A DNA stretch of 64,000 nt from Lycium barbarum (taxonomy: Eukaryota > Streptophyta > Magnoliopsida > Solanales > Solanaceae). The translations under genes and the position numbers were made by a program. The stretch spans positions 168,095,713-168,159,712 of the forward strand of contig NC_083337.1 in NCBI RefSeq assembly GCF_019175385.1, read 5' to 3'. Positions 1 to 9,804 of this stretch are shown here, piece by piece; the stretch's first letter is position 1, and each line of letters starts with the position of its first letter. The notes below the pieces were generated by a model. The model did not search any database. It was not told the origin of the DNA and was given only the letters and a program-made list of their open reading frames with translations.

Positions 1-369
1 TCTAGTATATTAAATAAACTTCAACAACTACATTGACATTCTGTTGAAGACTACAACAACAACAGCAGCAGCAACAACATCCGTTGAAGAATACAGTTAA
101 CTCATAATCTCATGCTCAGTACAATCATCAAATTAATTTAATCTTCTAACTGCTTCAAAGAAAAGGACGAGGTGTACAGTAATAATCTACCTTGAAATCT
201 AGACAATTATTACATGAATATGGCCATGAATCATCAAACTAATTTATTCTTCTAACTGCTTCAGAGAAGTTTAATTTAAGCAATCAGGTATATAGTATCA
301 GATTAGTATTATTCCTTCATTACACGTATTGGATAGTCAATGGTTCTCGTGTTCCTATATTTGCTTCTA
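1..369. other. Intergenic, low-complexity flank of the first retrotransposon
   Basis: No coding region is visible. Positions about 45-80 carry a CAA/CAG-rich simple-sequence stretch. The rest is AT-rich, with a partly repeated phrase around 190-260 (the words for 'tcttctaactgcttca' occur at about 140 and 250). Nothing else can be supported. Confidence 0.6.
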
Positions 370-374
370 CTGAG
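370..374. repeat. Left target-site duplication CTGAG
   Basis: Five bases directly before the TG of the 5' LTR; identical copy at 5726-5730. This fixes both ends of the element. Confidence 0.95.
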
Positions 375-496
375 TGTGGAGTCCAGTCACCTATCCCATA
401 TTTTAAGAAAGGAAGATTTTTCTTCTTTTGACAAATTATACATTGACAACAATTGTGGACTTGGCTAACAAGCCAATTTCTTTGTTCACATTTTCA

Positions 497-545
497 TGAT
501 GTAAGCGCTTACCTCATCATAATCGTGATGTAAGCGCTTACCTCA
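497..545 (+). promoter_or_regulatory. Tandem 20-bp U3 motif with palindromic core, plus TATA box downstream
   Basis: TGATGTAAGCGCTTACCTCA occurs at 497-516 and 526-545, 29 bp apart; each copy has the 10-bp palindrome TAAGCGCTTA. The second copy ends 18 bp before TATAAATA at 564. The 3' LTR keeps both copies. Repeated U3 motifs in tobacco Tnt1 and Tto1 act as stress-response enhancers. By analogy this is a candidate enhancer, but the sequence is not one I recognise. Confidence 0.6.
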
Positions 546-563
546 CCATAGGAAATTCATTCC

Positions 564-571
564 TATAAATA
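564..571 (+). promoter_or_regulatory. LTR TATA box (TATAAATA)
   Basis: It lies 189 bp into the LTR, at the same offset as TATAAATA at 5311-5318 in the 3' LTR. Transcription would start about 30 bp downstream, giving R/U5 of roughly 380 bp. Confidence 0.7.
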
Positions 572-980
572 GGCAGCTTATGGTTCATTTGTAACACACC
601 AAAATCTCAAACAATACATTTGAGTGAGAGCAAAGTGAGGTATTCCCTAGACTGTAAGAAAATAGTCTGTGAAGAAAAATAGAGTGTGAGTGATATTGTA
701 GTGAGGTGGGAAAATCAAAAGAGTGTTATTTCTTTTGAGGGTATAGTGGTCTTAGGAGTATTTGTACTCGTTACTACACAGTGTAAAATTCCTTACTATA
801 GTGATATCAGCTGCTCCTCTTGGCCGTGGTTTTTCCCTTATTCAGAAGGGTTTCCACGGAAAATCTTGGTGTCATTATTGCTGCATTTTATTCTTGCTGA
901 TTTAACCATAACTTAGTGTTCCGCGTTTATCACTAATACCGTGAATATTATTTTTGCGGATCTATTTTATTCCCATCAAG

Positions 981-998
981 TGGTATCAGAGCCAAGGT
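981..998 (+). promoter_or_regulatory. Primer-binding site, initiator tRNA-Met type
   Basis: TGGTATCAGAGCCAAGG begins two bases after the LTR end; the first 12 bases are the usual plant Copia primer site. Confidence 0.9.
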
Positions 999-1102
999 TC
1001 TGTCTGAGTATGCTCTGTGGTTGCAGCACAGTCTGAACTTCCACATCAGAAAAGAATTACTTTGGTCTTCGAATAAAATAGTATTTGTATTTGTGATAAA
1101 CG

Positions 1103-4100
1103 ATGGAAGCCAACACTAGTAGAATGGTTACTTTGAGTGACGTAAATTATGCCATTTGGAAGGGCAAAATGGAAGATTTGCTCTATGTCAAGAATTTTCA
1201 TCAACCTGTCTTTGGAAATAAAAAGCCTGATAATAAATCAGATGAAGAGTGGAATTTGTTGCATCGGCAGGTTTGCGGCTTTATTAGACAGTGGGTTGAC
1301 GATAATGTGTTGAACCATATTTCTGGAGAGACACATGCTCGGACCCTATGGGAGCATCTTGAAAGTTTGTATGCTCGAAAAACTGGTAATAACAAGATGT
1401 TTCTGATAAAGCAAATGCTGGGTTTAAAATACCACGATGGTTCCGCAATGACAGATCATCTGAATATTTTTCAGGGGATCATGAACCAGTTATCTGCTAT
1501 GGGTATTAATTTTGATGAAGAAATTCAAGGCTTGTTTCTACTTGGTTCCCTACCAGATTCTTGGGAAATTATTAGAACTTCATTATCAAATTCTGCTCCG
1601 GATGGTGTGATCTCTATGGATCTTGCCAAGAGCAGTCTTTTAAATGAAGAGATGAGAAGAAAATCTCAAGGTTCCTCCTCATCAGATGTCTTGGTGACTG
1701 ACACTAGAGGGAGAGGCAAGAATCGTGGTTCTCAAAATAGAGAACATCATAGAAGCAAATCCAGAAGCAGACTTAAAGATATTGACTGCTATCATTGCGG
1801 GAAAAAAGGGCACACAAAGAAGTTCTGCCGGATTTTGAAAAAAGAGAATAGAGAAAAGGAGGAAAAGAAAGAAGATGGCAATCGTGTTGCCGCTGTCACT
1901 ACAGAAGATCTTGTTACTGTCTTTGATGCGGATCTGATAAATATTGCTTGTGATGAGTCAAGCTGGGTTGTGGACAGTGGTGCCGCATCTCATGTGACAT
2001 CAAGGAAGGAATTTTTCTCATCCTATACTCCGGGTGACTTTGGAACTTTGAGTATGGGTAATGAGACTGTATCCAGGGTGGCTGGTGTTGGAACGATTTG
2101 TTTGAAAACTAGTATTGGAACTAAACTAGTTTTAAACAATGTAAAGCATGCACCTGATGTTCGTTTGCACTTGATCTCTGTTGGTGTTTTGGATGATGAG
2201 GGATATGTCAGTACCAATGGTGCTGGAAAGTGGAAGCTTACTAAAGGTTCCATGATTGTGGCTCGTGGCGAAAAGCGTCGTGGTCTATACTGGACTACGG
2301 TCTCTACCTGTGTTGATATCGTGAATGCAGTTGAGAGCAATAGCTCTTCAACGTTATGGCATAAGAGGCTTAGCCACATTAGCGAGAAAGGACTAAATGT
2401 TCTGGCCAAAAAGAAATTATTGTCAAATTTCGAAAGTGCTAAATTAGAAAAGTGTGAGCACTGCTTGGCTGGAAAACAAAATAGAGTTTCTTTCAAGTCT
2501 CATCCTCCTTCAAGAAAGACAGAGTTGCTTGAGTTGGTGCATTCAGATTTATGTGGTCCAATGAAGACAAGGACTTTGGGTGGTGCACTTTATTTTGCTA
2601 CCTTTATTGATGATTGCTCAAGGAAACTTTGGGTCTACGTCTTAAAGACTAAAGACCAAGTGTTGGGTGTCTTTAAGCAGTTTCAGGCCTCAGTTAAAAG
2701 AGAAACTGGAAAGAAGCTGAAGTGTATTCGTACTGATAACGGTGGTGAATATTGTGGACCGTTTGACGAATACTGCAAGCAACAGGGTATCAGACACCAG
2801 AAGACTCCTCCTAAGACTCCTCGGCTTAATGGTTTAGCAGAGAGGATGAACAGGACCTTGATGGAAAGAGTCAGATGTTTGCTTTCTGAAGCAAAGTTGC
2901 CGAATTCCTTTTGGGGTGAGGCTTTATTGACCGCTGCACATGTTATTAATCTATCCCCTGCGGTTGTTTTGCAAAGTGATGTTCCAAACAGAGTTTGGTA
3001 TGGAAAGGATGTTTCCTATGACCACTTGAAAGTGTTTGGTTGTAAAGCTTTTGTACATGTGCCTAAAGATGAAAGGTCGAAATTAACTGCCAAGACAAGG
3101 CAGTGCATCTTCATTGGTTATGGCCTTGATGAGTTTGGTTACAGGCTATATGATCCAATTGAGAAGAAGGTTGTGAGAAGCCGTGATGTTATCTTCATAG
3201 AGGATCAAAACATTGAAGATATTAACAAAGCGGAGAAGATAAAATCTTCAAGTTCTGAAGGTTTAGTTAATCTTGATCAAGTTCCTCATACAAATGCTAA
3301 TGAAGTTGGTGGGCTCGATGACGATGGTGATGCCCAGAATCATGTTCCAGATCAGCATGTTGATGATGATAACGATGCTGCTATTGATGAAGTAGATGCT
3401 CCTACTAATGAAGTCGTGGAAGAGTCAGATATTCCACTTAGAAGGTCTACTAGACAGCATGTTCCTTCTTCCCGTTATTCACCTAATGAGTATGTATTAC
3501 TCACTGATGGGGGAGAACCTGAATGTTATGAGGAGGCCATGGAAGATGAGCACAAGGATCAATGGATTGAAGCCATGCAAGATGAGATGAAATCTCTGCG
3601 TGAGAACCATACTTATGAGTTGGTGAACTTGCCTAAGGGCATGAGAGCTTTGAAGAACAAGTGGGTGTTCAAAGTTAAAGCCGAAGAACACAGCTTGAAG
3701 CCCAGATACAAAGCTAGATTAGTTGTTAAGGGATTTGGTCAAAGGAAAGGTATTGACTTTGACGAAATATTTTCTCCTGTCGTGAAAATGTCCTCCATTC
3801 GGACAGTTCTTGGTTTGACTGCTAGTCTTGATTTGGAGATTGAGCAGATGGATGTGAAGACTGCTTTTCTTCACGGTGACTTAGAAGAGGAGATTTATAT
3901 GGAACAACCTGAAGGCTTCAAGGAAAAAGGTAAAGAAAATCTTGTATGCAAACTCAAGAAGAGTTTCTATGGATTGAAGCAAGCTCCCAGACAGTGGTAC
4001 AAGAAGTTTGAGTCTGTTATGGGGGAGCAAGGCTACAAGAAGACTTCTTCAGATCACTGTGTGTTTGTACAAAGATTTTCTGATGGTGACTTTATCATCC

Positions 4101-5074
4101 TTCTGCTATATGTGGATGATATGTTGATTGTAGGCAAAAATGCTTCCAGGATTGACGAGTTGAAGAAACAGTTGAGTAAGTCTTTTGCAATGAAAGACTT
4201 GGGTCATGCTAAGCAAATTTTGGGCATGAGAATTACTCGTTCGAGAGATGAAAAGAAGCTTTATTTGTCGCAGAAAAAGTACATAGAACGTGTACTAGAG
4301 CGCTTCAATATGAAGAGTGCTAAGTGGGTTAGCACACCTCTTCCTGGTCATCTGAAATTGAGCAAAAAGATGTGTCCTACAACAACAGAGGAAAAACAGA
4401 GAATGGCCAAGATTCCTTATTCCTCTGCCGTCGGAAGTTTAATATATGCAATGGTATGCACTCGACCAGATATTGCTCATGCAGTCGGTGTTGTTAGCAG
4501 ATTTCTCGAAAATCCAGGGAAAGAGCATTGGGAAGCTGTGAAGTGGATACTCAGGTATCTAAGAGGAAGATCAGATGAATGCTTGTGTTTTGGAGGATCA
4601 AATCCAATTTTGAAGGGCTATACAGATTCTGATATGGCAGGTGACCTTGATAACAGAAAATCCACTGCTGGATATTTGTTTACTTTTTCAGGGGGAGCTA
4701 TATCATGGCAGTCGAAGTTGCAGAAGTGTGTCGCACTGTCTACAACGGAAGCGGAGTATATTGCGGCTACTGAAGCTGGCAAAGAGATGATATGGCTCAA
4801 GAGATTCCTTCAAGAACTCGGATTGCAGCAAATGGAGTATGTTGTCTATTGTGACAGTCAGAGTGCAATAGACTTGAGCAAGAACTCCATGTACCATGCG
4901 AGAACAAAACACATCGATGTCAGATATCATTGGATTCGTGAGCAATTGGAAAGCGAATTGTTCCAAGTCAAGAAGATTCACACGAATGAAAATCCTGCAG
5001 ATATGCTGATCAAGGCGGTACCGAGAGACAAGTTCGAATCGTGCAAAGAACTTGTCGGCATGCACTCAAATTAG
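1103..5074 (+). CDS. Gag-Pol polyprotein of Tork-type Copia element
   Basis: One open frame of 1323 codons starting 124 bp after the 5' LTR and ending 47 bp before the 3' LTR. It makes the capsid and enzymes for copying the element's RNA into DNA and inserting it. Order seen: Gag with a UBN2-like N-terminal half; a zinc knuckle [14 protein letters not shown] at about residues 228-241; the aspartic protease site VVDSGAASH near 290; integrase with the first Asp in VHSDLCGP (~483), the second in RTDNGGEY (~543) and the Glu in LAERMNRT (~579), matching DDE spacing; reverse transcriptase with YVDD near 1003-1006; RNase H beginning at YTDSDMAGD near 1174, and the [12 protein letters not shown] motif near the C-terminus. 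Length and motif order match tobacco Tnt1 (about 1330 residues). There is no stop or frameshift. The C-terminal motif reads ADMLIK where ADMLTK is commoner, a minor change. Confidence 0.95.
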   Translation: MEANTSRMVTLSDVNYAIWKGKMEDLLYVKNFHQPVFGNKKPDNKSDEEWNLLHRQVCGFIRQWVDDNVLNHISGETHARTLWEHLESLYARKTGNNKMFLIKQMLGLKYHDGSAMTDHLNIFQGIMNQLSAMGINFDEEIQGLFLLGSLPDSWEIIRTSLSNSAPDGVISMDLAKSSLLNEEMRRKSQGSSSSDVLVTDTRGRGKNRGSQNREHHRSKSRSRLKDIDCYHCGKKGHTKKFCRILKKENREKEEKKEDGNRVAAVTTEDLVTVFDADLINIACDESSWVVDSGAASHVTSRKEFFSSYTPGDFGTLSMGNETVSRVAGVGTICLKTSIGTKLVLNNVKHAPDVRLHLISVGVLDDEGYVSTNGAGKWKLTKGSMIVARGEKRRGLYWTTVSTCVDIVNAVESNSSSTLWHKRLSHISEKGLNVLAKKKLLSNFESAKLEKCEHCLAGKQNRVSFKSHPPSRKTELLELVHSDLCGPMKTRTLGGALYFATFIDDCSRKLWVYVLKTKDQVLGVFKQFQASVKRETGKKLKCIRTDNGGEYCGPFDEYCKQQGIRHQKTPPKTPRLNGLAERMNRTLMERVRCLLSEAKLPNSFWGEALLTAAHVINLSPAVVLQSDVPNRVWYGKDVSYDHLKVFGCKAFVHVPKDERSKLTAKTRQCIFIGYGLDEFGYRLYDPIEKKVVRSRDVIFIEDQNIEDINKAEKIKSSSSEGLVNLDQVPHTNANEVGGLDDDGDAQNHVPDQHVDDDNDAAIDEVDAPTNEVVEESDIPLRRSTRQHVPSSRYSPNEYVLLTDGGEPECYEEAMEDEHKDQWIEAMQDEMKSLRENHTYELVNLPKGMRALKNKWVFKVKAEEHSLKPRYKARLVVKGFGQRKGIDFDEIFSPVVKMSSIRTVLGLTASLDLEIEQMDVKTAFLHGDLEEEIYMEQPEGFKEKGKENLVCKLKKSFYGLKQAPRQWYKKFESVMGEQGYKKTSSDHCVFVQRFSDGDFIILLLYVDDMLIVGKNASRIDELKKQLSKSFAMKDLGHAKQILGMRITRSRDEKKLYLSQKKYIERVLERFNMKSAKWVSTPLPGHLKLSKKMCPTTTEEKQRMAKIPYSSAVGSLIYAMVCTRPDIAHAVGVVSRFLENPGKEHWEAVKWILRYLRGRSDECLCFGGSNPILKGYTDSDMAGDLDNRKSTAGYLFTFSGGAISWQSKLQKCVALSTTEAEYIAATEAGKEMIWLKRFLQELGLQQMEYVVYCDSQSAIDLSKNSMYHARTKHIDVRYHWIREQLESELFQVKKIHTNENPADMLIKAVPRDKFESCKELVGMHSN

Positions 5075-5103
5075 AAGCCAGTGTACCCTCCTTCAGGTGA
5101 ATG

Positions 5104-5121
5104 GGACTGGAGGGGGAGATT
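5104..5121 (+). promoter_or_regulatory. Polypurine tract of the Tork-type element
   Basis: GGACTGGAGGGGGAGAT lies directly before the 3' LTR and is the expected plus-strand primer. Confidence 0.8.
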
Positions 5122-5725
5122 TGTGGGGTCCAGTCCCCTATCCCATATTTTAAGAAAGAAAGATTTTTCTTCCTTTGACAAATTATACATTGGCAACAAT
5201 TGTGGACTTGGCTAACAAGCCAATTTCTTTGTTCACATTTTCATGATGTAAGCGCTTACCTCATCATAATCGTGATGTAAGCGCTTACCTCACCATAGGA
5301 AATTCATTCCTATAAATAGGCAGCTTATGGTTCATTTGTAACACACCAAAATCTCAAACAATACATCTGAGTGAGAGCAAAGTGAGGTATTCCATAGACT
5401 GTAAGAAAATAGTCTGTGAAGAAAAATAGAGTGTGAGTGATATTGTAGTGAGGTGGGAAAATCAAAAGAGTGTTATTTCTTTTGAGGGTGTAGTGGTCTT
5501 AGGAGTATTTGTACTCGTTACTACACAGTGTAAAATTCCTTACTATAGTGATATCAGCTGCTCCTCTTGGCCGTGGTTTTTCCCTTATTCAGAAGGGTTT
5601 CCACGGAAAATCTTGGTGTCATTATTGCTGCATTTTATTCTTGCTGATTTAACCATAACTTAGTGTTCCGCGTTTATCACTAATACCGTGAATATTATTT
5701 TTGCGGATCTATTTTATTCCCATCA
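5122..5725 (+). repeat. 3' LTR of the Tork-type element
   Basis: 604 bp, same length as the 5' LTR with about 8 substitutions and no indels. TATAAATA is at 5311. The right target duplication CTGAG follows at 5726-5730. Confidence 0.95.
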
Positions 5726-5730
5726 CTGAG

Positions 5731-6259
5731 TACTACATTTTCTCAAAATTTTCCCTAACATAGTTTGTAAATACATAAGGATATTTGTAAATACATAAGG
5801 ATATCTTTCCTTTACCGATACAACCTAATACAGTTTCTCCCTGCCAGCAGCTAACCATTGTTCACATCTTTTACTACTTACATTAACCCCTGCCACCACC
5901 AACACCAAAAGCAATCCCACTTCTACAGCTATAAGTTATCCGTGTCTAGTAACTCTTATTAAAGTGCATTCGAATACTAAATCTAAAGTAAGAGAAAAAC
6001 TTCCTTCGAATTTTTTATCTCATGAGATATATCTTCCAAACATAATACACTTACCGAACACAACAGGCTACAAAATATCAAGCAGTACTCTTCTACATCA
6101 CCTAATTCTACCAAAATACATGGTTCAACGCATCAGACTCTCGTTCAGTGTATGCATTTTTAGTGTCATCAACATCATCCTACAAAAAAAAATCTCTTAT
6201 TTCCCAATAACTCTATTGCCAATAACTAATTTTGCTAAATTCAAATAAAAAATTATTTT
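5731..6259. other. Intergenic AT-rich flank
   Basis: No gene seen. A 20-bp phrase (TTGTAAATACATAAGGATAT) is tandemly repeated at about 5764-5803. The open frames here are short and resemble nothing. Confidence 0.55.
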
Positions 6260-6500
6260 CTCCGTCTCAATTTAAGTGTTTTACTTTCCTTTTTGGTCTC
6301 TAAAAAGAGTGTCTCTTTCTATATTTAGTAAGTTGACAATTCAAACATCCTACATGACAAATTTAAAACCCCAAGATTCGAAGACATTTTAGTACATTAC
6401 ACACATATCTAATTTAGGGCTACAAGATTCAAAAGTCTCTTTTTATTCCTTAAACTTTTTGTCCAATCAAAGTAAGACACTTAAATTGGGACAGAGGGAG
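6260..6500. mobile_element. Stowaway-type MITE, about 240 bp
   Basis: Inverted termini: CTCCGTCTCAATTTAAGTGT at the left and the complement of ACACTTAAATTGGGACAGAG at the right, ending GGGAG before TA at 6501. The CTCCCTCCGTCC-like ends and TA target are typical of Stowaway (Tc1/mariner) MITEs. The left tip is worn. Confidence 0.75.
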
Positions 6501-6502
6501 TA

Positions 6503-6567
<65 letters not shown>
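6503..6567. repeat. (GT)n(AT)n microsatellite
   Basis: A short GT run followed by about 27 uninterrupted AT repeats, directly next to the MITE end. Confidence 0.95.
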
Positions 6568-6571
<4 letters not shown>

Positions 6572-7439
6572 AAAAGCATGAATATAAATGTTGGTTGACC
6601 AAAATATCCTTTAACTATTGAATGACTTTTATGTCCTTAAAAGTTAAAATATCTCTTTAAGCAATAATTCAATATTGGATAAAATTGTAATGTTAAAGGT
6701 TTTACCCAAAAACTAGGACTTTGAGTTGAACTAAAAAAATGCTATTTTCCTACAATTGTGAAAACGAATCCTAAACTAAATAAACTAAACTGAACAAAAT
6801 TAAGTTGGACTTTTACCTGAAACAAGATATCGTGATCGTCATAACTATCTCGGACACGCACAAATTGTATCTGATAAAAATCTCCTTAATCACTAATTAT
6901 TTTGATTGCTCAAACTCTTTTCATTATCTTTGATAATTATGTTGGCTAACTTGATATTTAAGTTTATGTAAAATATTTCACATAGATATAATTGATCATC
7001 TTTGCATGTTTAGTCAATACCCAGTCATTTTGCTTTTAAGTATTTTACTAATGTTACATTAAATTTCAGGATTTAACGGACCGTTGCATTTTTTTTAAAA
7101 AAGAAGCTAAATGTCGATCACCAACAAAAATATTCTTGAAATGTTTATAGACTTTTATACCATTCAAAAATTAAATCATTTCTTAAGAATATAATTCCAT
7201 ATCGGATAAATAGTAAAGTTAGCCTAATATGAATTGGCATAAATTTCTTATTCGAATCGAGTTCCAACTTTTATAGTATTTGACGTATTGTAACCTACCT
7301 ATTTTTGAAGTTCAAGAGTCATACCGTTCTAGATGGATAAGAACACATTAAATCACCCAAACAACTCTTTTCCATTTGCGAACATTTAAGAAGTCATCTT
7401 CTTATTCGTTGAAAGGCCAAAGAGTCATCTTTGAAGGCT
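6568..7439. other. Intergenic, no feature recognised
   Basis: AT-rich sequence without open frames of note, inverted repeats or similarity to gene families that I can see. Confidence 0.5.
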
Positions 7440-7975
7440 ATACTATGCATCTTTATTCATAGCAGAATGTAAGGTAGGTTTGGGTATAGCAGGACTTGAA
7501 CCTGCGACCATTAGGTTAAAAACCCAATGCTCTACCAACTGAGCAAAGGCGACAGATAACGCAGTGGATGATACGTATTTGGAAATAAGTAGATCATAGA
7601 TAACTTTTTTCATATGAAAGAATGAAAAAGTGCTTTCGTTCTTGTGGAATAAGATGCCTTTACATCTTAATTAATGCATGTATTTAATTTATTCAGAGCT
7701 ATTAGAGCCGAAACCACCTTTTGTGCGACGTGTTCTAATTCTGATCACTTTCACGCGAGAAAGGGGGACCACCCTCTAAGCCTTGGATAAGTGTGAGAGA
7801 TTCCAAAGGTTGCCTTTCCAAATAAGTCTGGTGCTGGAAGCTGCACAGAGTCTTTCGGGCAACCTTCTTACTTCGGTTGAGGAAGCGCTTGAGCGAAAGG
7901 AGAAGGCATAAAAAAAGATTCCTTTATCCCTAGAGATGCATGAGCTTGCCTTAGGACAAAAACTGCTAATATCTT
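7440..7975. other. Mitochondrial-like DNA insertion (candidate NUMT)
   Basis: Base composition rises above the AT-rich surroundings. The left part holds a sequence nearly identical to plant mitochondrial tRNA-Lys (7481-7549, minus). The stretch at about 7690-7960 has the GC-balanced, purine-rich look of plant mitochondrial spacer. The tRNA part is recognised; the extent of the insertion is inference, and the AT-rich middle (7560-7690) may be unrelated. Confidence 0.5.
7481..7549 (-). pseudogene. trnK: Mitochondrial-type tRNA-Lys (UUU) remnant with broken acceptor stem
   Basis: On the minus strand the D arm, an anticodon loop with TTT, the variable loop, the T arm with GGTTCAAGTCC and a 3' acceptor strand CTATACCC are all present and match the plant mitochondrial trnK(UUU) that I know. 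The 5' acceptor strand, which should pair with TATACCC, is replaced by an unrelated sequence ending CGCCTTT, so the acceptor stem cannot form. The anticodon stem-loop also has one change. It should be non-functional as a tRNA. Confidence 0.75.
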
Positions 7976-8192
7976 AACGGCGTTATATTGTTTTTGTTTT
8001 TATTTTGCGACACACTACATAGAATTATATTCACTTTTATTGTAGGGAATATAATTGATCACTGTACTTCGTACATATTTGACGGTAATAATTATTTAGA
8101 ATGTTGAAGCAGTTGAATGTTTATAATTTATGTATGCATCTCGTGGCATTTGAAACAAGATATATTCGTGCAAAACACGAACATAGAAACTA

Positions 8193-8235
<43 letters not shown>

Positions 8236-9151
8236 TGTCTCATGAATTGTTTCAATGAGGGGCCGAAGATTTCAAACTGCCCAAATTTATAGGCTTTTTG
8301 AATTTTGATTTTCCGCATTTTTTTTGGGTAAATGTCAAAGAGCTCCCTCTTGTTAAATAAACTACACTTTGCTCCCTGTGATTTATGAAGTTATGCATAA
8401 CTGCGCCAACTTTATGGTTTTATCACAATACCTCATTTTCCCTCCTTAAAAGTGGAGTTTGATATAAACCCAACCTCACTAAACATAAAACTCAGAATAT
8501 AAACGGGTTGATGTCATCAGCATTCATCTTAACTGATTAAATAACTGATAAGCATTGAAATCAATTAAAAAAAATTATTATTAAATATTTCCTTACTTAA
8601 AATATATATCACTAATAAATTTTACTCTATATAAATCATAAATAAATTTTACATTGGCATATATATTGTAAAAGAATAAGAACTGTTACGAAGTAGAGTT
8701 TTTTTATCTTAATATGGACTCTTCACAGATACTAATCTATATATAAAAAGGTAATGTTGCACCTCAAATACTAATGAACCTCATCTCCTGTTAACTTTCT
8801 CCATCAATTGTTGTTCAACAAAATTAAGCTCCAAATTTTCTCTGATCAATGATCCCAAAACGTCGGTGATCAAACTTGGATTTTTAAAGGTACTATATTC
8901 TGAATTTAAATAATTCTACTTATTTATATGCACCAACTACAAAAAGGGTGGGAGAATCTACAAACTTTGAGTATCTTATTTGCTTTGTCCTGTATATTCC
9001 TTGGATTTATTTTATTGAGAACCGTTCTTATTGTTCATAGATATCCTTTCATAAACAGGAAGAAAGAAAATAGCTTATTGCCTTCCTACTTACTTTTGTT
9101 ATGAAAAATATTACTTATGGATGTCCCTAGTTCCTTGTATAGTTAAGTCTA
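7976..9151. other. Intergenic with a (TA)n tract
   Basis: A (TA)n microsatellite lies at about 8195-8232. At 8325-8460 there is a stretch resembling one end of a Mutator-like MITE (GGTAAATGTCAAAGAGCTCC), but no opposite end was found. No gene seen. Confidence 0.5.
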
Positions 9152-9561
9152 ACATCCAACAAGGGTTGTGGTGGGATGGATAGGATCCTTTTACCCTTTC
9201 GAGCTTTCTTGTTAGGGTGCACTTTCCCTTTGAATAGGCTTTATGCTGCGCGACTCCGGTTTAGTCGGGGCCTAAATCAGGGGCGGAGCTACCTTGCTTG
9301 AGGGGTGTCGCTTCGCCGGAAAAAATTACATTGTATAGATAGGTGAATTTAGGTTTTATATTATGTATACCGGTGTTGACACCTCTTGACACAAGTAAAA
9401 GGTTTGGTGTAGCGGCTAAGGGGTTGCAAACATCCCCTAAGGTCGCGCGTTTGATCCTAGATAGCCACATACTTATATTTTTTGACACCCCTTAATATGA
9501 ATCCTGGCTCCACCACTAGGCTCAATGCAAGTACAGACATTGGTTGGGAAACCAAACAAAA
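9152..9561 (+). mobile_element. tRNA-type SINE interrupted by a hAT MITE
   Basis: The left part (9152-9277) reads GTTGTGGTGGGATGGATAGG through GCGCGACTCCGGTTTAGTCG, a layout known from Solanaceae SINEs. The right part (9527-9561) continues with CAAGTACAGACATTGGTTGG and ends in an A-rich tail. A 7-bp repeat AAGTCTA at 9145-9151 and 9562-9568 may be its target duplication. The two halves join once the hAT MITE at 9278-9518 is removed. Family name not assigned. Confidence 0.65.
9278..9518. mobile_element. hAT-type MITE, 241 bp, inserted in a SINE
   Basis: Ends are CAGGGGCGGAGCTA at the left and the complement of TAGTGGTGGAGCCA at the right. Flanking octamers GCCTAAAT (9270-9277) and GGCTCAAT (9519-9526) agree at 6 of 8 positions, as expected for a worn 8-bp hAT duplication. 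Confidence 0.7.
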
Positions 9562-9804
9562 AAGTCTACGCCACGAAAAATTTACTAGAAGTAAAGATAT
9601 TATATGTTAACTTGATCTTTTTAGAGTCTCTTGCACCTTGTCCTGTGTTACTTATTACCAATAAATTAGTTGCAGAAGTACACGAAGTCGTGGTTATTAG
9701 TTTTGTTATTATTATTATCAAAGTACATTAATTCTCAATTATTTAAATATTTGACCTTTTCTTTTCTGGACTATTAGGAACTTTAGATTAGAAAGAAAGA
9801 AAGA
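9562..9804. other. 5' region of the F-box gene
   Basis: About 240 bp between the SINE end and the F-box start codon. It is AT-rich with no clear TATA box; GAAAGAAAGAAAGA precedes the ATG. The promoter cannot be placed. Confidence 0.35.

Larger units (their letters stand above)
375..978 (+). repeat. 5' LTR of the Tork-type element
   Basis: 604 bp, begins TGTGGAGTCC and ends CCCATCA. U3 holds two copies of a 20-bp repeat (497-516, 526-545) and a TATAAATA box at 564-571. A 76-codon open frame inside the LTR recurs at the same place in the 3' LTR and is a by-product, not a gene. Confidence 0.95.
375..5725 (+). mobile_element. Complete Ty1/Copia LTR retrotransposon, Tork (Tnt1-like) lineage
   Basis: A full element of 5351 bp. 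Two 604-bp LTRs (375-978 and 5122-5725) start TG and end CA, and a perfect 5-bp target duplication CTGAG lies at 370-374 and 5726-5730. The primer site TGGTATCAGAGC starts at 981, two bases inside the 5' LTR, and fits the 3' end of initiator tRNA-Met. A purine-rich tract (GGAGGGGGAGAT) ends at 5120, next to the 3' LTR. I count about 8 differences between the LTRs, so the insertion is young. The single gag-pol frame is unbroken. The order protease, integrase, RT, RNase H shows Copia, and the strong resemblance of the RT/RNase H end to tobacco Tnt1 places it in the Tork lineage. It has everything an autonomous copy needs; activity is not shown. Confidence 0.95.

Noticed and set aside
686..916. 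76-codon open frame, repeated at 5433-5663
   Set aside because: It lies wholly inside the LTR R/U5 region and recurs only because the LTRs are duplicates; no family similarity.
7481..7549. Functional nuclear tRNA gene
   Set aside because: The acceptor stem cannot form, and the sequence is of mitochondrial type.
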